A stretch of DNA of 64,000 nt from Macrobrachium rosenbergii. Its lineage: Eukaryota > Arthropoda > Malacostraca > Decapoda > Palaemonidae. How positions within the stretch are numbered: the stretch's first letter is position 1; every line of letters starts with the position of its first letter. The stretch spans positions 53,140,298 through 53,204,297 of the forward strand of contig NC_089755.1 of the NCBI RefSeq assembly GCF_040412425.1, given 5' to 3'. The notes beneath the pieces were generated by a model. The model saw only the letters and a program-made list of their open reading frames with translations. It was not told where the DNA came from and made no database searches. A program made the translations under genes and the position numbers. Positions 12,773 to 24,200 of this stretch are shown here, piece by piece.

Positions 12773-15700
12773 TCATCCATTGACCTCTGAAGGTGTCTTA
12801 GATGATTTGTTGCTACTACCACCAGACATGGTACATACCCCAAAATGATGAGGCAAATAGCTCTTCTCCATGTAAGGCGTTTTATCATTCAATTTTCCTG
12901 CACTGTGAGAACTTTCTATTTTCACTACATTTCTGGACATGTTACTTAACCTTGGTTTAACAGTCAATGGATTTCCATACTTATAACTGTCTGCTTCTAA
13001 ACCACAATTGTCAGTTCCATTGATTGTCCAAATGTTTCTGGTTTCACAAATCATCATATTACGATAGTCAATGCTTGGGGAAACAGGACTTGCAAGTTTT
13101 TCATAATTAAAAAAACTAAACTTATTTTCACAAGGTTCTTTGGCAAGTGGTAATTCACTTCCTTTAGCCATTGGTGTGCAAGAATCTGCATGACTACTTA
13201 TGAAGGAAATTTCACTGAAATCAAAGTTGGTATCTGAGAAATGAGTATTATTAGCTTTGTCACAGCTCCTAAATCCATTTAAATGGTTCCCCAAAAGGCA
13301 ATTTAAGGTGGTTAGTTCCTTTTTCTTCAATGGGCACTGGAGTATCAACCAAAGGAGTCTGTCGACTGCTATGACCAGCACCGCCTCGATTACCAAACAT
13401 TTCATCAATGTCAAACACCAAGGGATTTTCATTCATGCTTTTAGAATCTAAGTCTTCATCAGAGTGTGTTTCTAGACAGCCTGCATTTGATTTGATACCC
13501 CTATGAATTTTTGAAAATACATGTTCTTGGTTAGACTTCTTATTGTTAGTCTCTTTATTTGTTTCCATACTTTGATGATGCTTCTCATGCTCCTCCTTCC
13601 TTGCTTTCTTGGTTAGGGGTTTTTTAGTTGGTAAGCACTTGCAAATGCTTTCGTATGAATGTGGATAGTCATTACTCTCTAACCTTATGTAATTTCCTAC
13701 GTCATCTTTGTTTTCAATTTTATTTCCAGTATTCTGATCAATACAATGAAACTTTGCATAGTTTTTTATATTTGGGACTGCTTGCTCAGGTGCTTCTGCA
13801 GGGATACTTCTAGGGTCACATGTACATCTTTTAGCTTCTCTGGAATCTTTCCTTTGATTACCAACAGAGCTGACATCCTCCTGTGATAATTCTGCCTCAT
13901 TTGGTTCCTCATCATTACCAAAAAGTCCACTAGAGTTTTGAGTCTTCATGTCCTTATTTGTAAGGCTATTTTTCCTTCCATATGTTCTATCATCAAATTT
14001 ATGAGTACCTTGTACACTGCTGGGTTGAGCTACATTTGCGTTTGCCCCTAAATTTCTAACTTCAATATATTCATGCTGCAAATTTTTATGTTTAGCCTCA
14101 TTTATACTTTTCTCTTTGATGTTTTCAACTTCCTGATCTTCACAATTCTCAAAATAATTATGTTCTAAATTTCTGTGTTTAGCCTCATTTATATTCATCA
14201 CTTTGGTATTTTTTCTACTATCGTGAATCTCATGTCTATTTGTTCCTGTGATGTTTTGCCCATCCTGATTTATACTTCTCTCAAGATAATCATGCACAAC
14301 TAACGTACTTTTGTGTTTAAATGCGTCTATCTTGTTTATTCTAGCCCCTGTGACGCTTCTTACTTCTTGGTCTTTACTTATCTCAAGAGATGAATGTACA
14401 AACTTCCCACTGCTATGTGTAACTTTATTTAATTTTGCTTCTCTGAAACTTCTGACCTGATGATCTTCATTTCCATCAAGATTATCTTGTTCTTTCTTAT
14501 CACTGGCATCAATTACCTTTAACCCTGTAATGCTTTTAACCTGGTCTTTACTTTCCTTGCGATACTTGTGTGGATCTTTCATTACATTGTCTATGGCATC
14601 ACTGATATTTGTCCTTACATCATTTTTAGTTTCCTGACTGATACCATTCTCAAGATTAAGAACACTACAGCCATTTTTGGTCTCATTAAGCAAGCAACTC
14701 TGTTTGGCTCTCAGGTCTTCCTTACACTGCCAGGTATCTTTGGATGTTTTGGCTTTTTTGTTAGTTCTACTTCTTCTTGCTTTTAAATCTTTCTGCTGGT
14801 TCTTCTTTTGGTCCTCTATCTTCTTTTGCACACCCTCCAACTCTAACTGAATTGAAATGATTACAGTAATGATAATATAAAACACTTTGCTATCTATCAT
14901 ATAAAAGTATAATATGCTAAGCAGAATCATATTCTTCAAAATTAGCAAAATTATCTCTATAAAGACTATTAAAGACACCCTTCAAGACAACCCTGTAATT
15001 GCTTAGTATTTTAACTCGGTGATCTGGTTAAACTACCTAATAATAATAAAAAAATGAGAGGAATTTACCTCGCTACATAACTAAATTAAGCAAAATCTTA
15101 TGCCCCACACTACTGTAATAGGTCCAAAGCAGTATCCGTATGTCCAATATGCAATTAGGGAAGGCTACTCCAAAATCCTAGTCTGCCTGGCTAGCTTGTG
15201 CAGTTGTACACTACTTAATGCATATAAATCCACAGAAATAAGAAGTTTGCTTTATAGAATATATATACTGTACTGTATTAAATACAACATGATATGTTAG
15301 CAAGCAAAATATCTAGCATATTACCTATGTCACAAATTCAAGAGAAACTACATCATAATACAAAAGCAATCCATAAGTAGTGTAAGCAATGCATGCTGTA
15401 TATGAATATCTGTGACTGCAGAATACATGAACAATAAAAAATCACAATGACAAAACCAACAAGAATAAAAACCACCATTACACTAGACTGCTCTCCTATA
15501 AATTTGTGATTCTACATTTGCAAATGTGAAAGTTAGGAAATCATATACATTTGTATTTCATTTTTTATCTATTATTTCTTAACCTATACCTGCACATTTT
15601 TTTAAAGAAAAGTCACAGCATACAATCAACGAAAACTTACAAATTTAAAAGATATCCTAGCTATACATACCTGAAGTCTTTCATAAGGACACAGCAATAA

Positions 15701-18245
15701 AAACAACAAAACAAAACAAAAAAAAAGGGGAAAAACATCCACGTGACACTTTGTATGCTGGGTGCTTTGCTGGAACCAAAGCTACTTCAAAGGGTGTTGG
15801 TTTTGTATCCTCATAGGAACAAAGAGTTGTACAGTATTTACTCTACAGTACTCTAAGCCAGGAGAGCAATAATTGTAAGCTAATTAAGATCCATAAAGTA
15901 ACCAGGTAATAAAGAAATCTATTTATAAATATTAAAATGCAGCTTGATGTTCCAAATTAATCATCAATACTATAAACCTATCAAACCAACATACCTGTAA
16001 AAGATATCTTGAAAATGGTCCATGAACAGATGAAGGCTTGATCTTGAATTTCTTGAAGAGATCAGATGTCACAAAACTAACTTTTTTCTCTGAATCTGTA
16101 ATTCTGTTACATTCCTGGTTATGATGTTTTCCAAAAGAGCGAAGATCCTGCAATGTTTGAAATTCCAGATGTAAACCAGACTTTATTTCAGCCAGGTGAA
16201 AAATGTATCAAAAATCTTTTAAGGGATATAAAGACAGTACTTCTAACCATAAAATGAAATAAAACATAAAAGTTAATAGTTATAATCTAATTTGAAGGAT
16301 AAAAATATGCAGGCTACAAAAATTGCACTACAGTACTGAACAAAGAAAAAGGATTTCCCTGATATAAAGATAATTTTTAACATCATGCAATTGGGTATGT
16401 ATCATCCATTTAAGCAAATGACACATTTTTGGACTAAAAATTATATTACTTCAGCAGCTAACAGGAAAACAAAAAGTACATATGAGAATAAGAAACAGCA
16501 AACTGCAATAACAACTTTGTGGATTTACATTACCAGTAAGAATTACAGTACTCCATAGGTGGGTACTTCCTTGTGTCCCTGCATCATGTAAAGTACATGA
16601 TGCAATATTAAAGTTTTCTGTACTGCTTCTTTTGGACTCCACCTACATCTGCTTTCAGCTTCTTATGTTTCAGAAATTCCCTTTGATTTTGTCAACCTTT
16701 TCATAATCCAATTCATTTTCTGCTTAGTAAATCATTTTGTCCATGATAAAATCTCTGAGTACCACCTCTTAGAATACAGGGCTCTGTGGTTCCAACTTCA
16801 TCTCACACAGTTTAATTGCAGAAGAAATGACCTATGTCCATTTTCTGAAAATCTATCATTAACCCCAGACCAAACTGTGAGCACAGCTGAGAGAACAAGC
16901 CTCGTGACTATGGCCAATTCGGTGTGCAATTTTCTTAATGCCCACACCTGACACATTATCCCTTTCCTCTCCCTCCCTCATTCTCACTGCAAGCCAATCA
17001 GCACACAACAACCTCATATTGCCAATCAGCTTGTGTACAATGCTGGAGATGGTTTGCCTGGCTGAGCAGAGATATTTTTGCAATATCATCCAGCAGTTCA
17101 ATCTTCACTCTACACATCTTATCATACCAGGACACTTTTATTTGCACAATTGCCACCTGTTGCAATTTACAAGTAGTACATATACATAGTTGCACCAAGA
17201 AAGGCATGACCAGGGCATAGTGCAAATGAGAGAGAGACAAATAATTGGGAGATTACTGCATGAAGACTGAATATTCATTGTACCTTGGAAGCAGTTTTCC
17301 ATGCACTAAACCATCTTTGGTGATGATTATACAATATATACATACCTTACTGTTGACACTCCTTGGCTCTCTTCTCCTAATCTTTGCACAAACTATGTCT
17401 TCTCCTTCATGGTTCCCTGCAAAATAAAGGTTTGCATATGTTTTGATATAAAGACTAGAGAATGTATAACACGATGATGATTTAGTTATTACATGTACAG
17501 TACTGTCTATTTAGTCTAAAAATGAATTCAGCAGGATCTTTCCAGATTCAAACTCCACTTTGTAATATTTACTTCAATAGCATTTGCTCATTTTTCAGGT
17601 TCTGCTTTATGTAGTGCTTCCATTTTGGATTTGGGCAACATAATGACTGCACACTACATTACCAGACTCCATTTCTATATGTAAATTTTTTCTCTCAACC
17701 ACAGATTTTTTAAATACAGTAACAGATTACAACTTCATTTCAACTGTCTTGCAGGTATTAGTTACATATGTACACATACATTGTGGAGATAATTGACTGT
17801 TTAAATGATAAAATATATCCCATGCAAAGTCAGTGCCCATGGTGACATTTTTGTCATGTCATATACTTACGCACTCTCAGGTGGGAGCCTCCCAATTTTA
17901 CAGGTCTTTGTGTTGATGATGAAGAAACATCCAACATCTGATCTTTCCTCATATTTTTTGAAGAACTGAAAATAATAAGACAATAAAACAGATGAATATA
18001 CTGTTACTGCAATCTCTACCAATTTCACTCCTTATCAAAAACTCCATATCTGGTTTAGATCCTACCTATATGACTGAAAATATAATCCACTCATCCTGAC
18101 ATTTATATTTATACATTACACCATACCTGTTACGAAGTCCACGCAGTTTTGCTGAGGCAGCATGACTGGCAAAAAATTGTTCTTGTCTGCACCTTTCCTC
18201 CTCCTTCAAAAGTACCCTGCGGCGTACTCCTCCCACCCAGTTCAT
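12773..18245 (-). CDS. REDIC1/C12orf40-like protein (putative meiotic crossover factor), reading frame broken in last exon
   Basis: Minus-strand coding exons are 18245-18127 (ATG at 18245-18243), 17965-17871, 17416-17346, 16147-15995 and 14846-12773. All have AG/GT borders and matching phases. The protein starts MNWVGGVRRRVLLKEEE, resembling the N-terminus I remember for vertebrate REDIC1 (C12orf40), a DNA-binding regulator of class I crossover intermediates in meiosis. Exon 4 gives SDLFKKFKIKPSSVHGPFSR. The last exon opens with a basic coiled-coil-like stretch (VQKKIEDQKKNQQKDLKARR) and continues hydrophilic and Asn/Lys/Glu-rich, with degenerate repeats of about 33 residues (KDQEVRSVTGARINK and relatives). 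The frame from the exon start stops at 13269, while a coding-like frame resumes one register away and runs to TGA at 12775-12773. Either a homopolymer error near 13320 or a phase-compatible 160-bp intron (13393-13234) links them. Total length would be about 790-840 residues, against about 650 for human REDIC1. The exon structure is well supported; the family name rests on a short N-terminal match. Confidence 0.6.
15001..15055 (+). repeat. Fragment of tRNA-like short repeat (family B)
   Basis: It contains ACTCGGTGATCTGGTTAAAC followed by a TAATAATAATAAAAAAA tail. This matches the right half of the copies at 8841 and 30865, and lies in an intron of the REDIC1-like gene. The A-rich TAA tail after the A-box-like core is what a SINE 3' tail would look like. 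Confidence 0.35.
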
Positions 18246-21040
18246 GTGGCATCAATACCTTTAAACAATGGAAGAATAATTAAATTAAATTATAGAAGGT
18301 AAGATTCTGAAAAACACCTTCACATTAGAGATTACATAAGTATAATATAAATTTCTGGCAATATCTGCTGGTAAGCTGTTTTGACTAAATGAAAACTCCT
18401 GTGATTTAGGTTTTCCAGCAGGTGGCAGTAATGTACAGTACAGTATTGGTAATTTTTTAGTTGATACAAATTCACAAAAACTGCCCCCCCAAAAAATGTT
18501 GACATATAAAAATATTTTACATGTAAGATAAAGGACAGCTGCTCTACCACTTAATATCAATTACGTCCCGCAATATATACCATACATGTTATACGGGTCT
18601 TAAGTTTTTCGGCTGAAACTCGATTTACCAGTGTTTAAGTTTTGATGGGCCGCAATTTAACTGAACACTATACCAGCAGCATAGGCCTACTTATTTTTAA
18701 TATAAACATAATTTACTGACAAGCCTAACCAAACAGTTCTAAAAAAATACTGCCAGCCTACTGCAGGTCTATGTTGGGCTATTTATAGCCTACTTTAAGA
18801 AATATAACATTATCTACTTGGATATTTGAGGTTAGGCCTATGGTACTTCAGTTCAAGATAAATCTAAATTATTGAGCTAGATTAGGCAGGACACAGGGAA
18901 ACTAGGACCTCGAGAGACCTCAGGCCTTGAATAACAATCATATCCTTAGGCTATGATAGTCTAGAGGCCTAGCTTCCCATCACGCGGTCTACATTGCAAG
19001 CACACCACATTTCCAAAGCCTAGTATACACCAAGCCTATTTATATAATTTGATCTTGCATCTTAATGTTTTGCCTGGCTTAATACAAAATTAACACTAAA
19101 ACCTTTCACACATCTATTGTTATCATTATCTTTAAGTTTTAACGTTCATACCCTGGTGATAGCACTACATAGGCCTACATTAATCATGCGGAAAGGGCTG
19201 GTATTAAGAACTTGCCAAATTATGAGATTTCTTGCATTAACCTAGGCTATTGGTAGTATAAAGGCCTAACAACCTCCCTACTGATTTTACATTTACCAGT
19301 GCCCTATTATAGGTCTACATGGATCCTGACTAACCTAAACTAGTAGGCCTAGGCCTAGCTTAATACAACACCTGAAAGGAGACTGTGAAGACACAAACAG
19401 AAACAGTTTCAGCTTCCGAGACACAGTACAACAGTTACTTCCTATGGAGATTTCAATACAACCGTAAAATATAACTCTTGTATTTTGAGATTTACAGATA
19501 CAAGGACATTAAAGGACTCTCGTAGGAAGTCACCAATATGTGAAAATGACCATCAAGGACCTGTTTTGTTCGGAAATTGTTCTGTAGTAGGATACTGTAC
19601 CTACCCGAGGTATTAATACTTTGCGGTTTAGTGATAAGCGATTTATGAAAGTAAAATAAAGTGAACTTTAGCCATCATATAAAGTGGTCTTTTTCCCGTT
19701 GTTGGTAAGCAACTCTGAAAAGTATGCAATGGACGTGTCTAGAATTATTATGATAATAACCTTGACCTAATAGGCCTAGTTAGGAAGACGAGTTGATTGT
19801 GTCAGCATTAGCGATTGTTTCTGAGATAGATAATTTTGGGTCCTTGAATTGCGTCAAGCATAATATCGTCCTGTTTCCTTTCATTCTAAGAGTCATTACT
19901 TTAATGTTTTTGCATTTATATAGTGCCCTAATTTTAATTAAAAAATACACGGTTTATGCTACCAACAGTTCCGGTGTGTTCATCCTAATACTGATTTGAA
20001 ATTTAATATCTGTTCTGTCACCTAGAATCCCAATTTGATCTAAAGCATGAGAAAGGCACATGCATCCTGCAAGTGTACGAAACTAAATTTATGTGAAATA
20101 ATAAATGTATCATGATATCAACTTGAGCTGAGAGAAATTCATTTTTGGGATATGAAAAATCTATAGCAAAACAATCTCGTAACAGCAGTGCACATATTAT
20201 AATAGTGTGACACATTTGTAATTATAACTAATAACAATAAAAATCCAAACCTAACATATTTATTGGTAGTTTGCAGTTACTAAGTAAAAGTTGGGTCAGG
20301 TTAGATTGATCAAATTTACCAAATGTGGAATATTTTGTGGGCTTTTACCATAATTATACGTAATTATTAAGCCATCACATTTGCTTTAACACGTACACTG
20401 AAGATCGGCACACACCGAACTGTGGTTATCAACCCTGCCTCCCACCTTAGTAGAAGTTACACCTTAACACTGAAATGGGACTCAAAATACAATGAAACAC
20501 CTTAGGAGACACCTATTATTATATATATAGTATAAAATGTGAATATTTTACAGAAAAGCCTGAGAGTACACAAGAAAGTATTGCATACGTGACAACGCGA
20601 TGACTATTTTAATGAAAATAAAGATGAAATATCGAACATCGGGTGTCTTTTCATTATGAGAAAACTTATAGGTTGCAATTTATTGCAGATGCCGAATATG
20701 AGCCTCACTTCCTCCTCATTAACGGAGTAACAACAATTTGTGCCATAACATTTTCAAACATCAAAACGTACGCGTATACAGTGAGAGAGATATGAGAGAT
20801 AAGTCAGTTTTATGTCCACTCCCGACAATTAAAGTAAACACGGCGCAGAAAATGAGTAATGGAAAAGAACCAAAATAAACATTTTGAAGTGATAGAAAGT
20901 CAAACTAAAAATACGATAAAAAAGGGAATAAAGTTATACACCTCAAACGAAATAGTATAGTATGCCCGCAACTGTGTTTGTGGAGCGAACGCTTAGAAAC
21001 CAGGAACGCAAAGTGTTTGTCATTTGTAACCGGCATGCCA
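18246..21040. other. 5' region of the REDIC1-like gene, TAGGCCTA-rich
   Basis: A probable 3' splice site lies just before the start codon (minus-strand pyrimidine-rich tract ending TTTAAAG at about 18261), so 5' untranslated exon(s) are expected further right, but none can be fixed. Between about 18670 and 19780 the motifs AGGCCTA, TAGGCCT and AGCCTA occur more than ten times, including TAGGCCTAGGCCTAGC at about 19344. No coding sequence was recognised. Confidence 0.5.
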
Positions 21041-21264
21041 GGCTAAACCAATCACCACCAAGTGCCGGGCTGCGAGCGTGTCCCCGCAACCAATCAGAGA
21101 AGAGTACCATTCTGAGCCTACAGGAAACCGACCAATCAGAACCGACTATCCCTGTTGTCCTCCGCATTGTAGCAGCAACGTTCGTGTAGCGATCCTCCTG
21201 ACGCGGATACGCACTCCATATTTTGATTCCGAGGGACTGAGTCCTCGCCACTTCACTCTCCAAG
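21041..21264 (+). promoter_or_regulatory. SNRPE promoter and 5' UTR with three evenly spaced CCAAT boxes
   Basis: CCAAT boxes in the same orientation, each followed by CA (CCAATCA), sit at 21048-21052, 21090-21094 and 21132-21136, exactly 42 bases apart. CCAATCA is the classic NF-Y (CBF) site, usually found 60-100 bp before the transcription start. The region is CpG-richer than its surroundings. The SNRPE start codon follows at 21265 after a pyrimidine-rich leader (CACTTCACTCTCCAAG). The divergent REDIC1-like gene lies about 2.8 kb to the left and may or may not share this promoter. Confidence 0.6.
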
Positions 21265-24200
21265 ATGTCTTACGCCCAGAAGTCCAAGGTGCAGAAGGTG
21301 ATGGTGTTGCCCATCGTATCCTTTTGCCCGGAAAGTAAAGAGGAAGTTGTGTTTTCGTGGTGGTTGGAGTAGGAGGCCTAAGCGCGGGAAGACGTAGCCG
21401 AGTTTTGTTGACGTCCTGCGTCTCTTTTTTTTTTTTTTTTCCGCGTGTTTGTTTAGGCATACGTAGGGCGTTTGTTTGTTCAGCTATAAGTTTATTAAGT
21501 TTAGGTTGGCCGTTTGTTTATTCAGTTACTTTTAGTAGGCGTACTTATGGCGTTTGTTTACTCATGTTTGTTGGGTGTACGTAGGACGGAAATTTATTCA
21601 ACCGCATGTTTATTGGGCCTACTTGATGCGTTTGTTTACTCCAACCACATGTTTATTTCGTCGGCCTGATTCAGAATTAGTTAGTCGTAGAGTACTTTAC
21701 TTAGATTTTATAAAGTGCCCTTAACAATTCAAGGTAGGTTAATGGTGCTATTAGTTGGCCTAGGTTAGGTAATACTAAATGCTAACACGATCCTGCGGTC
21801 ATGTAGGTGGGTAGTGCCATCAGTGCACCTCGCGCAGTGCACAGTAGGAATTACTTATAAGGGTCTTTGCAGCGTGCCTTCGGCCCCTAGCAGCAACCTC
21901 CTTCCTTTCCTTTTACTTTACCTCCTTTTATATTCTCTTACTTTCCATCCTCTCCTAACAATTCATTCATAGTGTTCAACTGCGAAGTTTTCCTCTTGTT
22001 ACACCCTTTAAATGTTTACTGTCGATTTCCGTTTCAGCGCTGAATGACCTCGTAGGTCATTCAGCCTTTGGCCTAAATTCTATATTCAGTTCAATTCAGT
22101 CCTATCCTGCGTGCCCAGGTTAGGTGTATTTGTTTAGTAATAGCCTGTGTTAGGCTGCAGTTAATTTGGTTAAGGGCTCAAAGTCAAAATGGTATTAGCC
22201 TAGTGAAGGCTGTGAATGGTGCATATGCATAATGTAGACCAGCTTAGTCTAGGCTGTATTTCAGAAGTAGAATTCAGGTGACAGTATTGCAGTACAATAG
22301 CCTGAGCTAATTTGCAGGGTGAGGTGGTGATTTTTCTTAAGTTGGCTAATAAAAAAGTTGAACGGCTTGAGAACTCTTGTAGGCTTAAACTTGTTCAATA
22401 ACTCAAGTAGGTTGCCATTTTAGGCAAGGGGTAGAATGCAGAGTAAACAGTCATGAATTACTTAGAGGGAATCCAGGGAAGGGGCAAAGCCCTCCTGGCT
22501 AGGTTAGGCAAGATTAGGTTGGGTTAGGTAAAGGTATGTCTGGTTAGGTCATATTTCCTCAAAAATACCTACTAGGCTAGTGGTTCTCAACCTGGGGGTG
22601 CGCCCCCTTAGTAGGGCATCAGCAATTTCCAGGCGAGGTGCGAGCCTTATGAAAAATTTTAAAATCTGTAATTATATTTGTTATTCTCTTAATAAGCGTG
22701 AGGAACTGATACTCTGAAGTCTAAACAAAAATGCAAACATATCGCCTAATAATGTTAATTTTATGTACTACTGCTATAGTTACACTTGGGCTTTCCATGT
22801 TTTGTAATTATTTACCCCCCTCCCTATCCTTCGAAACTACTACTCATTCTCTTTGTTTTTCATTTAACTTTAAATCTTGGAGGAAATTTACTCAAATGCA
22901 AGGGTGGCGTGTAGGGAAGGACCAACTTTTTGGGGGGGCGTGGTAATAAAAAGGGTAACCACTGGACTAGGCCCACTGCAGCCCTGACGCTTACTCTACA
23001 TTCGCTCCAGGACTAGAATGGTGTGGTTCAGGTATTTCAAGGAATGTAGGCCTAATGTCATTCAGCATTGTTGATTTTCACTTTGGTTGTACCCAGTAAG
23101 ATAAATATCTTATAGCCTGTTACCCGTAATGGCGAAATAAAAATTTACTAAAAGGTCTTTAACCTTAAGTATGCTCAAACTTCAACCTTCCTCAAATTTT
23201 ACCAGTGTTACTTGCAAAAATACTTCCCAAAACCTGCCTGGACACCCATCTTTCTGGTGTTTTTTAACTATACCTGGACATAATGCTTTCAGGATTAGCC
23301 GAACCTTGATTCTATGGGTTGCAAAGTCATTAAACCTGCTTCATGATTTAATTGTAAGCGGAAAAGCTTTCAATGTCACTGCACTTAACCCCAAAGAGTA
23401 TTTCAAAAGACACTAGGCTCTCTATATCATTTCTCTTGGCTAAGGTTCCTACATTTTTTACTGTAATTGTTAAGATGCAAAGCAAGGTTTACAACTATTC
23501 ATACACCCCTTAAAGCTTTTGCTCCCCTTGAAATTATTTCCAAAATAAAATTTTCATGGATATAGTAAAAGGTATTGACCCATTTCATTTTTTAATGACT
23601 GAAATTTACCCATTTAGGTCATTGCTCATTATTTCTGTTGGTTGTGCATAAAATAAACCAAAATCGGAAAATTGCAGTTTTATGCATATTTTCAGTCACA
23701 CATTTACCCTGAATTATGTGTCACTTGACTGGTGGTTTTCACATGCTACATACTTGAAAGAATCTGTATAATTGTCAGGACACTAATAAATGCATATTGT
23801 AAAGTTTTTAAAAATTTCACTGGTACTTTTTGGAGGTTAAGGGATCCACACCTTCTATAGCCTAGGAAGGGAGATTATAATCAGTTGGATATGGCACATT
23901 TTATTGACAATCTGAGCTGAGCTAATTCATATGAAGTGCCAGTTATAGTTTTGGCTTTATCCTCCACTCCTTAATTTATGTATAATTTTATATGTAGATC
24001 CACAGCTTCTTTAGGCACTAGTACTTAAAGTAAATCACTGGGTTATAGTTCCCAGTGTATTTTGACACCAAAGGAGTAGATGAATGGATGTTGTATCAAA
24101 GTGGATGAATTTGTTGTATTTTTTTTATGTAGCCTGATTAGAAGGAAAAATATGGCAGGTTGTGCTGCAGACCAGCTGGTTAATTTCGATTGACTTTTAT

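Noticed and set aside
16938..17240. Overlapping frames on both strands and two CCAAT boxes (16994, 17022) in an intron of the REDIC1-like gene
   Set aside because: No domain, no conserved feature, and the sites lie inside an intron; treated as chance or repeat sequence.
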